Below, piece by piece: positions 55,534 to 63,559 of a stretch of DNA of 64,000 bases (the stretch's first letter is position 1; each line of letters starts with the position of its first letter). The translations under genes were made by a program, and so were the position numbers. The notes below the pieces were generated by a model that saw nothing but the letters and a program-made list of their open reading frames with translations, was not told the DNA's origin and made no database searches. The stretch lies in assembly GCA_903824045.1 (NCBI GenBank), contig CAIJVD010000037.1, positions 62,001-126,000 on the forward strand, read 5' to 3'. Origin of the DNA: an uncultured Chlorobiaceae bacterium. GTDB taxonomy: Bacteria; Bacteroidota; Chlorobiia; Chlorobiales; Chlorobiaceae.

Positions 55534-56115
55534 TCAGCTCTGCTTGTTTGCCCTGCTTCCCGGGGCATCGATCGGCACACCCTCGGTGCAGAGCGGACAG
55601 GCTTCGGGCTCGTGGCTCACCACCTCCATCGCAAGGACGGAGTACTGGTCGTCAGCAAGCCTGACCCGGCCGTTGCTGCGATCAACCACCGAGCCAACCC
55701 CGACAAGGGTCGCACCCGCACTCTTGATGAGCGCAATCACCTCGGCAACTGAGCCGCCGGTGGTGATGACATCCTCAATAACCAGCACGCGCTCACCGGG
55801 AGCGAGACAGAAGCCTCGCCGTATGGTCATGATGCCATCCTTGCGCTCTGCGAAAATGGTCTTGACACCGAGCTGGCGGCCAACCTCAGTTCCGACAACA
55901 ATGCCTCCGATAGCCGGAGAGATAACCGTTTCAACCCCTTTGTTGCTGAAATGGAGAGCGATCCTGTTGCAGACCGAGGCGAGATGCTCCGGGTGCTGCA
56001 GCAGCTTTGCGCACTGAAAATAGGTGTTGCTGTGGCGGCCTGAAGTGAGCTTGAAATGGCCTTCGAGCAGGGCCTCTGTTTTTTTGAAAACGTCGAGCAG
56101 ATCTGAAGTACTCAT
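55534..56115 (-). CDS. pyrE: Orotate phosphoribosyltransferase
   Basis: A 193-residue PRTase in pyrimidine synthesis. The PRPP loop is [18 protein letters not shown], with [15 protein letters not shown] and [19 protein letters not shown] as the usual flanking stretches. The next gene (tyrA) starts five bases after its stop, so pyrE-tyrA-nadK form one unit. Confidence 0.95.
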   Translation of the reverse strand: MSTSDLLDVFKKTEALLEGHFKLTSGRHSNTYFQCAKLLQHPEHLASVCNRIALHFSNKGVETVISPAIGGIVVGTEVGRQLGVKTIFAERKDGIMTIRRGFCLAPGERVLVIEDVITTGGSVAEVIALIKSAGATLVGVGSVVDRSNGRVRLADDQYSVLAMEVVSHEPEACPLCTEGVPIDAPGSRANKQS

Positions 56116-56237
56116 GAACGGTAATGGGTGAAAACGGTGAACGAGGGCGCTCCTGTCTTGTCAAGCTAAAGATAAAGAAGCAGTTCCGAAAAGCTAAAAA
56201 GAAAAAGTCATGCTTTAGGGAGACCATCTGCTTCGCG

Positions 56238-56666
56238 TCACCCTCGGGAGGAGAGGTAGTCGGTGAGCATGACGCAGGCCGCGGCACTGTCGATGCGGCC
56301 TTTCTGGCGGAGTTTCTTTCGTGAGGTTCCCGCAGAGATCAGGATGCTGTGAGCGTCCCTTGAAGAGTGAAACTCGTTGACGGTCTCGATTGCAATCTGC
56401 GGCAGAGAGAGGCGGAGGGTTTCGATGAACCGGTCGATCACCCCGGTCATGGTGTTCGGTTCGCCGTTTTCGCTCAGCGGGTAGCCCACGATAATCTTTT
56501 CGATGTCGTTCTGGCCGGCCATATCCCTGAGGGTTTTGAAGAGGCCGTCGAGGTCAAAGGTGCCGACCGGTCGGGCAAAAAGCCCCAGCGGATCGGTGGT
56601 TGCAAGGCCTATGCGTTTGGTGCCATAATCGATGGCAACCACTCTTTTTTTTATCGCCAGACTCAT
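56238..56666 (-). CDS. ruvX: Putative pre-16S rRNA nuclease / RuvX (YqgF)
   Basis: A 142-residue RNase H-fold protein. Motifs: RVVAIDYGTKRIGLATTDPLG at the start, IIVGYPLSENGEP, and the late EFHSSRDAHSIL and RIDSAAACVMLTDYL. The ATG at 56666 has AAGGATGG in front and is better than the 56684 start. YqgF trims the 5' end of 16S rRNA in E. coli; a Holliday junction role was proposed earlier. Confidence 0.93.
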   Translation of the reverse strand: MSLAIKKRVVAIDYGTKRIGLATTDPLGLFARPVGTFDLDGLFKTLRDMAGQNDIEKIIVGYPLSENGEPNTMTGVIDRFIETLRLSLPQIAIETVNEFHSSRDAHSILISAGTSRKKLRQKGRIDSAAACVMLTDYLSSRG

Positions 56667-56872
56667 GGCCCATCCTTTGTTCAATTCGTTGCGCCTAATG
56701 TTGTCGGTCAGGCGCCAGAGCCGAACCGCTTCCTTTGCAAGGTAAAGCTGAATGACGAGAAAATCAATGCGCTGTTATGCTGCTGCCGGAAGGCATCAAG
56801 CGAAGGGATTTTTTCCTCATCGTATTATTGTTACATTTTAATAAATACGGGTCACGAAATATAGCGTTCAGT

Positions 56873-57103
56873 ATGAAGCCTCATTATTATTTCATCGCCG
56901 CATCGGTTTCGATTCTCCTCTCCATCTATGTCTTTATTTTTGGCAAGGGGGTCAATCACGAACTGATAGCCATTTTTATAGGGCTGTGGGCACCGACCAT
57001 CATTGCTCTCGGCATTTTCAACACGCTGCTTGGCATTCTCGACGAGATGTGCTGCGCCCATAAACGCATCGAGGGGCGGCAGACAGGTGATTCTGAAAGG
57101 TAG
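56873..57103 (+). CDS. Small two-helix membrane protein
   Basis: A 76-residue protein. The ATG at 56873 is preferred, since the longer frame has no Shine-Dalgarno and an unusual N-terminus. Two hydrophobic segments (about residues 5-22 and 28-52) are followed by a short Cys-Cys-containing, basic tail. It is directly followed by crcB with no gap, so it belongs to that unit. No family is recognised. Confidence 0.65.
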   Translation: MKPHYYFIAASVSILLSIYVFIFGKGVNHELIAIFIGLWAPTIIALGIFNTLLGILDEMCCAHKRIEGRQTGDSER

Positions 57104-57496
57104 ATGCCAGCTGTGAAGCATGCCGCTCCGCTGGCCCTCGTCGGCGTCGGAGGGCTTCTTGGCTCCATGGCGCGGTACGCGGTGGCACTTCAGTTTATGC
57201 CGGCAGCGACGGGTTTTCCCTGGTCGACCTTTTCGGTCAACATGCTTGGCAGTTTTCTGATTGGTCTGCTCAGCGAGCTTGCTGTTTCGACCACGATTGT
57301 CTCACCCGAGGCACGGCTTTTTCTGGTGACGGGATTTTGCGGCGGCTTCACGACCTTTTCCGCCTATATGTATGAATATTCGACGCTGATGAAAGACGGG
57401 CAGCTCTTCTACTCCCTGCTCTATCTCGCAGGAAGCATTCTCGGAGGGTTGATCGCCCTGTACACAGGAACACTCATAGCAAAACTCTGGTCATGA
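57104..57496 (+). CDS. crcB: Fluoride ion exporter CrcB (Fluc)
   Basis: A 130-residue, four-helix membrane protein: APLALVGVGGLLGSMARYAVAL, PWSTFSVNMLGSFLIGLL, TGFCGGFTTFSAYMYE and a last helix. The GFCGGFTTFS stretch has the Phe-box and Na+ site of Fluc channels. It exports fluoride. It is joined to the next gene by a four-base overlap. I found no clear fluoride riboswitch in front of the cluster. Confidence 0.94.
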   Translation: MPAVKHAAPLALVGVGGLLGSMARYAVALQFMPAATGFPWSTFSVNMLGSFLIGLLSELAVSTTIVSPEARLFLVTGFCGGFTTFSAYMYEYSTLMKDGQLFYSLLYLAGSILGGLIALYTGTLIAKLWS

Positions 57497-57831
57497 TGGA
57501 ACTTCAGCATTCAGAACTGCTGCGGATCTTTGTCGGTGAGCATATCCGTTTCGGACATCGGCCGCTTTACGAAGAGATAGTCCGCGAAGCCCGCCTTCAG
57601 GGCATGGCGGGAGCGACCGCTCTCAAAGGGGTACTCTCCTACGGCCACGACATGATGATCCACACTGCCAAGATCATGGAGTTCGGCATCAACCTCCCCA
57701 TGGTTGTGGAGCTTGTCGATACCGCCGAAAAGATCGACAGCTTTATGCCACTGCTCGAGCAGCTTGTCCGAGGCTCCGCCGGCCGGGTGATGATCACCAG
57801 AAATCAGGTTCGCGCAGGCATTATTGAGTGA
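57493..57831 (+). CDS. DUF190 family protein linked to CrcB
   Basis: A 112-residue soluble protein of the DUF190 family (PII-like fold). Family landmarks: LLRIFVGEHIRFGHRPLYEEIVREARLQGMAGATALKGVLSYG and LPMVVELVDTAEKID. DUF190 genes are often next to crcB; a role in fluoride resistance or in regulating it is inferred. It overlaps crcB by four bases and is followed by a strong terminator. Confidence 0.92.
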   Translation: MMELQHSELLRIFVGEHIRFGHRPLYEEIVREARLQGMAGATALKGVLSYGHDMMIHTAKIMEFGINLPMVVELVDTAEKIDSFMPLLEQLVRGSAGRVMITRNQVRAGIIE

Positions 57832-57885
57832 CTGATCACAGGTTTGTTTGGAGCTATGGAAGAGATGGGGTCATTTCAGGCAAAT

Positions 57886-57917
57886 AAAAAAGGGAAGCCG
57901 TTCAGCTTCCCTTTTTT
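57886..57917. terminator. Bidirectional intrinsic terminator between DUF190 and hemL
   Basis: AAAAAAGGGAAGC and GCTTCCCTTTTTT form a 13-pair stem around the loop CGTTCA. The A- and T-runs allow it to work on both strands, ending the crcB cluster and the converging hemL. Confidence 0.95.
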
Positions 57918-57936
57918 GCGTTCTCTGCGGCTGGAC

Positions 57937-59232
57937 TCAGTTGCCTGAGGCGACGAGGGCGTTGTAGTTGGCCTTGATCGTTTTTTCCAGATCGGCATCG
58001 GTATGCACGAAGCTGGTGAACATGGCTTCGAACTGGGAGGGGGCAAGGTAGATCCCCTGATCGAGCATCGAGTGGAAGTACTTGCCGTATTTTGCGGCAT
58101 CTGCCGTGATGGCGCTCTTGTAGTCGACAACCGGAGTTTCGGTGAAGAAGAGGCAGGACATTGATCCGACGCGGTTCTGCACATAGTTCAGACCGAGTTT
58201 CTGCATGTTCTCCCTGAAGCCGGCTTCGAGGACCGAGGCTTTTCTTTCGAGTTCCGGGTAGGGATTTTCTTCGATGAGGATTTTCAGGGTTTCAAGACCA
58301 GCTGTCAGGGCAAGCGGGTTGCCGGAGAGTGTTCCTGCCTGATAGACTGAACCCAGAGGAGCAATGTTCTCCATGATCTTGCGTTTGCCGCCGAAGGCTC
58401 CTACAGGGAGGCCTCCGCCGATAATCTTGCCCATGGTGGTCAGGTCGGGAGTGACGCCGTAGAGCTCTTGAGCACCGCCGAGGGCTACGCGGAATCCGCA
58501 CATGACCTCGTCGAAAATGAGCACAATGTTCTCCTTGTCGCAGAGTTCGCGCAAAGCGACGAGGAACTCCTTTTTGGCCGGGATGACACCCGTGTTGCCA
58601 GCGACAGGCTCGATAATGATGGCTGCAATCTGGCCTCTGTTCTCGCCCACGAGCACCTTGACTGATTCGATATCGTTGTAGGTCGCGTTCAGCGTGTCAT
58701 TGGCGGTACCCTTGGTCACGCCGGGGCTGTCGGGAGAGCCGAGGGTGAGCACACCGGAGCCAGCCTTGATCAGGAAGCTGTCGCCGTGTCCGTGGTAGCA
58801 CCCTTCGAATTTGATGATTTTATCGCGGCCGGTGTATCCTCTTGCAAGACGCACAGCCGACATGGTGGCCTCAGTGCCGCTGTTGACCATGCGGACCATC
58901 TCAAGCGAGGGCACAACTTTGCAGAGCAGTTCGGCGATTTCGATCTCCATTTCGATCGGGGTCCCGAAGCTGGTTCCGATGTTGCGCAGGGTGTATTCGA
59001 TTGCCGCGGTCAGGCGCGGGTGCATGCTGCCGAGAATGAACGGCCCCCATGATCCGACATAGTCCAGATAGGTGTTGCCGTCAACGTCGGTCATGTATGC
59101 GCCCTGGCCTTTAGCCATGTAGATGGGCGTGCCGCCTACTGATTTGAATGCGCGGACCGGGGAGTTTACGCCACCGGGAATGAACTTTTTGGCTTTTTCG
59201 AAAAGCTCGGCAGATCTGGTGAGTTGAGGCAT
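57937..59232 (-). CDS. hemL: Glutamate-1-semialdehyde 2,1-aminomutase
   Basis: A 431-residue PLP enzyme of the C5 tetrapyrrole route, which serves chlorophyll, heme and B12. Landmarks: FIPGGVNSPVRAFKSVGG at the start, FEGCYHGHGDSFLIKAGSG, FDEVMCGFRVALGGAQ and the PLP lysine in TMGKIIGGGLPVGAFGGKR. It is alone on its strand; its high demand is expected in a bacteriochlorophyll-making organism. Confidence 0.96.
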   Translation of the reverse strand: MPQLTRSAELFEKAKKFIPGGVNSPVRAFKSVGGTPIYMAKGQGAYMTDVDGNTYLDYVGSWGPFILGSMHPRLTAAIEYTLRNIGTSFGTPIEMEIEIAELLCKVVPSLEMVRMVNSGTEATMSAVRLARGYTGRDKIIKFEGCYHGHGDSFLIKAGSGVLTLGSPDSPGVTKGTANDTLNATYNDIESVKVLVGENRGQIAAIIIEPVAGNTGVIPAKKEFLVALRELCDKENIVLIFDEVMCGFRVALGGAQELYGVTPDLTTMGKIIGGGLPVGAFGGKRKIMENIAPLGSVYQAGTLSGNPLALTAGLETLKILIEENPYPELERKASVLEAGFRENMQKLGLNYVQNRVGSMSCLFFTETPVVDYKSAITADAAKYGKYFHSMLDQGIYLAPSQFEAMFTSFVHTDADLEKTIKANYNALVASGN

Positions 59233-59358
59233 ATCGGACAGTGCTGTTTAGGATTGAAGCAAGACGATCGAGAGCGTATTAAAGTGTCTCGTAAAGATAG
59301 TAAATCCTGCGGCAGATATAAAATTACAAACGTCACTGACGGCCGGTTTTAGAGGCTA

Positions 59359-60141
59359 TTACGAAAGGATTTGCGAGACGATGGCCAGATTTTTTCCGTT
59401 TCGTGCATGTTCCAGATGCAAGAGGCAGTACTCCTCAAGCAGTCGGCAGAGCCGCTCGATATCGACAGCGCTGGCGGTGATGGAGTCGCCGGGGGGAAGT
59501 TTCGAGGATGCAAGGGCGTTCATTACTACGCAGAGCCGGAGCGGAAGCAGCTGCTTTGCTCCCTTTGAGGCGGCGGCTGCAGGGGGCAGTGCGAAGCCTC
59601 CGGGGTTCATGACGAAATAGAGCTCGCTGAGCCGCATCTGCTCCATGGCGGGCATGATCTCCTCTCCGCTGAAGACGCAGGTTCGAAGAGAGGGCTGAAA
59701 GCCCATCAGCGATACGAAGCGCAGAAGGAACCATGTGTAGAGCTGGCGGAACCCGTTTTTGCTCCGGTAAAGATCTTCGAGAGTGTGTTCGAGCAGCCTG
59801 AAAAGCGGCAGGTTTTTTTCGTCGCTCTCTGTGGCGCTCCGGACCAGATCGATGATCCGGTAGAGCACAGCAAAGCGCTCCATGTCGGGCTCGGGAACCA
59901 TCGGGCTGGAAACAAGGTTCCCGTCACTGACAAGCTGAATCTCCCGATTGTTTTTTTTGTAGAGCACCAGATCGACCAGATTGCCAGCGCTGAACAGCCC
60001 GGAAAGCTTGTTTTTCGGGTTACGAGCCCCTTTTATGATGACCGAAATCTTTCCGAACTCACGGGTGTAGATGGCGCAGATCTTGGACTGGTCGCGGTAC
60101 TTGATTTCGCGAAGTATCACAGCCCGGGTTTTGACGATCAC
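59359..60141 (-). CDS. recO: DNA repair protein RecO
   Basis: A 260-residue protein for RecF-pathway gap repair. The N-terminal OB-fold is visible: TRAVILREIKYRDQSKICAIYTREFGKISVIIKGARNPKN, then ALFSAGNLVDLVLYKKN. The family's C-terminal helical part follows, without the four-Cys zinc motif of some RecO proteins (only a lone Cys in RTCVFSGEE). It stands alone. Confidence 0.9.
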   Translation of the reverse strand: MIVKTRAVILREIKYRDQSKICAIYTREFGKISVIIKGARNPKNKLSGLFSAGNLVDLVLYKKNNREIQLVSDGNLVSSPMVPEPDMERFAVLYRIIDLVRSATESDEKNLPLFRLLEHTLEDLYRSKNGFRQLYTWFLLRFVSLMGFQPSLRTCVFSGEEIMPAMEQMRLSELYFVMNPGGFALPPAAAASKGAKQLLPLRLCVVMNALASSKLPPGDSITASAVDIERLCRLLEEYCLLHLEHARNGKNLAIVSQILS

Positions 60142-60303
60142 GGAGTGAGCTTTTTTAATTTCTTAATTATAACTATATAAGTTACCGCCAAGAGCACCAC
60201 GAGGCGACAGAAATGCGACTATCCGGGGAGTAAGAATCCCGGTAACAGATTTCAAATTTAACAATAACAGTAAGAACGCGATTAACCAAGGAGGATAATA
60301 GAT

Positions 60304-60555
60304 ATGCCGACCTACCAGTATCGTTGCACAAGCTGCGGCAATGAGCTTGAAGTGGTTCAGAAAATGACGGAGGCATCATTGACGACATGCCCGAGCTGCC
60401 AGAAGGAGACCTTTGAACGGGTTATCAGTGCTGAAGGAGGATTTGTGCTCAAGGGATCCGGATTCTATAAAACCGACTATGCCGCCAAATCAGCGCCCCC
60501 GCCGCCCTGCTCCACAGGCTCGTGCTCAACAGGTTCATGCCCTATGGCCAAATAA
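60304..60555 (+). CDS. FmdB-family zinc-ribbon protein
   Basis: An 83-residue protein starting [41 protein letters not shown], the FmdB (CxxC_CxxC_SSSS) zinc-ribbon pattern, followed by a [14 protein letters not shown] stretch and a Ser/Cys-rich tail ([11 protein letters not shown]). AAGGAGG lies in front of the ATG. The family was linked to gene regulation of amide use, but its role is uncertain. A terminator follows, overlapping the next gene's end. Confidence 0.93.
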   Translation: MPTYQYRCTSCGNELEVVQKMTEASLTTCPSCQKETFERVISAEGGFVLKGSGFYKTDYAAKSAPPPPCSTGSCSTGSCPMAK

Positions 60556-60570
60556 GCTCGGCCCAGCAAG

Positions 60571-61521
60571 CTATTTAAAGCCTTCCCTTTGCGGGAGGCT
60601 TTTTTTATCTCTGAACGGGTTTTCACGCTCCCTCCAGGCAAATCCCGAAAGATCCAGGCTTTTATCTCCACGGAACCCCTCGGGGTACTGCTTCCCCTCG
60701 ACATTTCCTGTTACCGTTACCTTCCTGAGTACTCCGTCGGCAAAGAACATCCTGATCCTGTTGCCGCTCGAATAGTTTATTCCCGATGCTTTCCGGTTTT
60801 CGTCATAGAGATGATAGAGCGTTTCGGCTTCTGTTGTGGCGGTTATTCCGGTGATTCTGGAGTTGGCGTCCATTCGCAGCTCCATCGTTTTCCCCCTGAG
60901 CTGGTCATAGGCCGCCGGCGAAACGGAGAGGGTGTCCTTCGCGGCGAAAAAAGCGTTGCCCGTTATTGTAAGCTCATCAATGCGACGTTTTTTCGAGAGG
61001 GCCGATGCCTCCCTGAAATGAGCGGAGATTTCGTCGCCGCTAATCTGCCGACTCTCCTGCCATGCAATTGCCTCCCCGTTAAGCCATATCCGGCTCTCGG
61101 CATTGTTGATAACGGCGCGCTGAGCCCTCGTGACGAGGGAGTTGTCCGCCATCCGCCCCCTGACGTTGCCGCTCAGCTCCCCGATCTCCCGGTCGGGGTA
61201 GTAGACCCCTTTGTCTGCCCGGACCTCGATCGTCTCATCGGCAATGAGGACGTTTCCCTGAAGCATGATCTTGTTTTGACTCGGGTAATCGGTAGCCCGA
61301 TCGCACTTCAAGGTCACGCTGTCATGCAGGAAGAGCACATTGCCGACTGCCGAGCGGTAGGCTGAGCCGCCCACTTCACCGCCCTCAATGGTATCAGCAT
61401 GCTGGAGAATAATTTTCTTTTTCTCCGCCCTGAGTGTATACTGCGTCAATGCCGGGAGCATAGCGACCTGAAGCGTCACAATGCAGGTCGTCAATGCAAC
61501 TAATGACCATCTTTTTCTCAT
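60571..61521 (-). CDS. OstA/LptA-like lipopolysaccharide transport protein
   Basis: A 316-residue protein. An N-terminal hydrophobic stretch (LVALTTCIVTLQVAMLPAL) is a signal or anchor. The OstA-like (LptA/LptC fold) part follows, rich in beta strands: ILQHADTIEGG, LFLHDSVTLKCDRATDYPSQNKIMLQGNVLIADETIEVRADKGVYYPDREIGELSGNV, and ITGNAFFAAKDTLSVSPAAYDQLRG. These are the repeats of a beta-jellyroll LPS bridge. The ATG at 61521 is chosen; the longer start extends into the WecB-like gene's promoter region. It converges on the zinc-ribbon gene. Confidence 0.88.
   Translation of the reverse strand: MRKRWSLVALTTCIVTLQVAMLPALTQYTLRAEKKKIILQHADTIEGGEVGGSAYRSAVGNVLFLHDSVTLKCDRATDYPSQNKIMLQGNVLIADETIEVRADKGVYYPDREIGELSGNVRGRMADNSLVTRAQRAVINNAESRIWLNGEAIAWQESRQISGDEISAHFREASALSKKRRIDELTITGNAFFAAKDTLSVSPAAYDQLRGKTMELRMDANSRITGITATTEAETLYHLYDENRKASGINYSSGNRIRMFFADGVLRKVTVTGNVEGKQYPEGFRGDKSLDLSGFAWRERENPFRDKKSLPQREGFK
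60577..60606. terminator. Terminator after the zinc-ribbon gene, inside the 3' end of the OstA-like gene
   Basis: AAAGCCTTCCC and GGGAGGCTTT pair well around a short loop and are followed by a T-run. The minus-strand OstA-like gene ends only about 30 bases beyond, so its last codons encode the stem. It could end transcription from both sides. Confidence 0.75.
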
Positions 61522-61576
61522 TGTCTGTAATCCCGGATAGTGCTTTACTCCAATGTAACAAAGCTTTGTTTTTACT

Positions 61577-62647
61577 GTGAAAAAAATACTCCTTGCCGCC
61601 GGCGGAAAGTCCGGAGCTCTTCTTCTGGCCCCCTTGTATGAAGCCCTGCGCAAAAGCGATGGCTATAGTGCTGTAGCGGTGATTGCCGCAGAACAAGGGG
61701 CTGATCCCCTGAGCCGGGAGCTTGCGGCCTGCTTCGATATCGCTGCCGACATTCGTACCCTCGCAATTCCGGAAGGCTCACCGGCAGAGCAGCTCGCCTC
61801 GATCATGACCGGCATGGAGGGGATTGTTCTTGCCGAAGAGCCGGATCTTGTGCTTGCATGCGGCAGCCACAATGCTGCTATGGGCGCGGCATTTACTGCT
61901 TCGAAGCTCAGTGTGCCGGTTGCGGCAGCCGATTCTGGACTCAGGAGTTATGACCGTGCGGACTCCCATGAGATCAACCGGATCGTCATCGATGCCATTG
62001 CCGACCTGCACTTCATCAGCGAACGCAGCGGGGAGTTCAACCTCATCAACGAAGGGGTTTCGGATGAAAAGGTTTTTTTTGCCGGCAACCTCGCCATCGA
62101 CAGCCTTGTGCGGCTCATGGAGCAGGCCAACCGCCAGCCGGCAGCCGGAATAGAGGGCATCAAGCCGAAAAAGTATGCACTCCTTCTGCTCAACCCGATC
62201 GGCAACTCGCTACCGGATCTTACCCTCCGGCTTGTGAAGGCACTCTCCGCCAGCATCCGGGTGGTTATGCCGCGCACTGGCGCAGCTGAACCTGCTCTCA
62301 GCGACATCGAAGGGCTCACCATCATCGACCATCCCGGCCACGCAGCTCTGCTCACCCTGCTCAGGGACTCGGTCATGCTTCTGACCGATACCGAGGAGCT
62401 TCAGTCTGAATCCACAGTCATGAGCGTGCCCTGCCTCACCATGATGAGCGCAACCTCGCGTCCCTCCACCATCGAAATCGGCACCAACGTGCTTGTCGGT
62501 GACGATGAGGAGGAGATCATGACCGAGATCGAAGGCATTCTTAAGCCCGGCGACCACCAGCATGCCTCCCTCCGCTCCAAGATCCCCGAGAAATGGGACG
62601 GTGCTGCAGCCTCCCGCATAGTAGCCGTCCTCGACCGCCTCCTCTGA
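61577..62647 (+). CDS. WecB-like UDP-GlcNAc 2-epimerase-fold protein without the usual catalytic residues
   Basis: A 356-residue protein with the two-domain GT-B fold of UDP-N-acetylglucosamine 2-epimerase. Recognisable segments are the start ILLAAGGKSGALLLAPLYEALR, AADSGLRSYDRADSHEINRIVIDAIADLHF (EAGLRS and PEEINR region), VFFAGNLAIDSL (VGNT..D region), and a late TSRPSTIEIGTNVLVG (TERPE..GT region). The GDT motif (Asp), EAGLR (Glu), the HRRE region (His) and DSGG(I/V)QEE are replaced by CGSHN, DSGLR, LNPIGNS and DTEELQSE. It is probably not an active epimerase. It has a separate promoter region before it. Confidence 0.75.
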   Translation: MKKILLAAGGKSGALLLAPLYEALRKSDGYSAVAVIAAEQGADPLSRELAACFDIAADIRTLAIPEGSPAEQLASIMTGMEGIVLAEEPDLVLACGSHNAAMGAAFTASKLSVPVAAADSGLRSYDRADSHEINRIVIDAIADLHFISERSGEFNLINEGVSDEKVFFAGNLAIDSLVRLMEQANRQPAAGIEGIKPKKYALLLLNPIGNSLPDLTLRLVKALSASIRVVMPRTGAAEPALSDIEGLTIIDHPGHAALLTLLRDSVMLLTDTEELQSESTVMSVPCLTMMSATSRPSTIEIGTNVLVGDDEEEIMTEIEGILKPGDHQHASLRSKIPEKWDGAAASRIVAVLDRLL

Positions 62648-62663
62648 CCGTCCCCAAACATAT

Positions 62664-62697
62664 TAGGGGTGAAATTCCCCCGGTCTACTCACCCCTA
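62664..62697. terminator. Inverted repeat between two convergent genes
   Basis: TAGGGGTGA and TCACCCCTA form a nine-pair stem with a 16-base loop. Its place between the WecB-like gene and the convergent metallophosphoesterase suggests a shared terminator, but the T-tail is poor. Confidence 0.5.
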
Positions 62698-62713
62698 TTG
62701 TTGCTCGCTGCTG

Positions 62714-63559
62714 TTAGTTGAGGGGCAGATCGAGAAAGAGTTCGCCATGCTGGTTGCAAATCCGGATGCGCCCGCACTCGAGCTCCGCCGTTCCTCCAGA
62801 GAAGTCGGGATGTTCATGGCGGTTGACAAAAGCCGGCAATACCACGAAGTGGGTTCCGCCCTGCATCTGGTGGCCGCCGTAGTGGTAGTGGCCTGAGATG
62901 CAGGCCTTGAGGGCGGGGGAGGAGGCGAGCAGTTCGGCAATCTCCGAGTGATTCCAGAGAAGCCCGTGTTTCTCGTCCGTGGTTTCCGGCAGGAGGGGGA
63001 AATGGCAGAGGGCAATCACCGGTTCTTCGGCCTGTTCAGCACGCAGAAGCACCTCTTTCAGCCAGGCTTTCTGACGCTCGCCCACCGCGCCGCAATAGTG
63101 GTGAATCTCCGGATGTGCGTGATAATATTCGATCATCTTGCGCTCTTCGGCCGTTTCCGGTTCCCGGAGAACCGAGACGTCCATGCCGTCAAGGACGATA
63201 AAGCGGAACCCCTTGATTGAAAAGCTGTAGTAGCTCTCCTTGATGCCAAGCTCAGCCATCAGCTTCTCTCTGGGCAGGGCGAGGCAGTGGTTGCCAATGA
63301 CATGGCGGATGGGGCCTGGATAGCTCTTGAGGATCGTGAGCGCCAGACGGAGCTCCTCAAGGTAATGGTTGCCAATGCCGCTGATCAGGTCGCCGAGCTG
63401 AAGGACAAAATCAACCTTTTTTGTGCGAAACCCTTCGATGAGTGCGCCGAGGTCAGCGGCAGAAGGGTTGGTTCCTGCCGCACCCTCTGGCTTGGTGGAG
63501 AGGTGGACATCGGTAACGATGCCGAAGCGAAGAGGGCGATTGCTGTCAATTTTGGGCAT
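62714..63559 (-). CDS. Calcineurin-like metallophosphoesterase
   Basis: A 281-residue two-metal phosphoesterase. Motifs in order: GIVTDVHLS (D-x-H), FVLQLGDLISG (GD), RHVIGNHCLAL (GNH), ALCHFPLLP and SGHYHYGG (GHxH). It is most like the small class of ADP-ribose/CDP-alcohol diphosphatase or alkaline phosphatase relatives, judged from the HFPLLP and GNHCLAL forms. No signal peptide is seen. Its ATG overlaps the prfB stop by one base. Substrate unknown. Confidence 0.92.
   Translation of the reverse strand: MPKIDSNRPLRFGIVTDVHLSTKPEGAAGTNPSAADLGALIEGFRTKKVDFVLQLGDLISGIGNHYLEELRLALTILKSYPGPIRHVIGNHCLALPREKLMAELGIKESYYSFSIKGFRFIVLDGMDVSVLREPETAEERKMIEYYHAHPEIHHYCGAVGERQKAWLKEVLLRAEQAEEPVIALCHFPLLPETTDEKHGLLWNHSEIAELLASSPALKACISGHYHYGGHQMQGGTHFVVLPAFVNRHEHPDFSGGTAELECGRIRICNQHGELFLDLPLN

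Noticed and set aside
56685-56872. Fluoride riboswitch before the crcB cluster
   Set aside because: I could not find the conserved GGNGAUG-type core and pseudoknot partners, so none is claimed.
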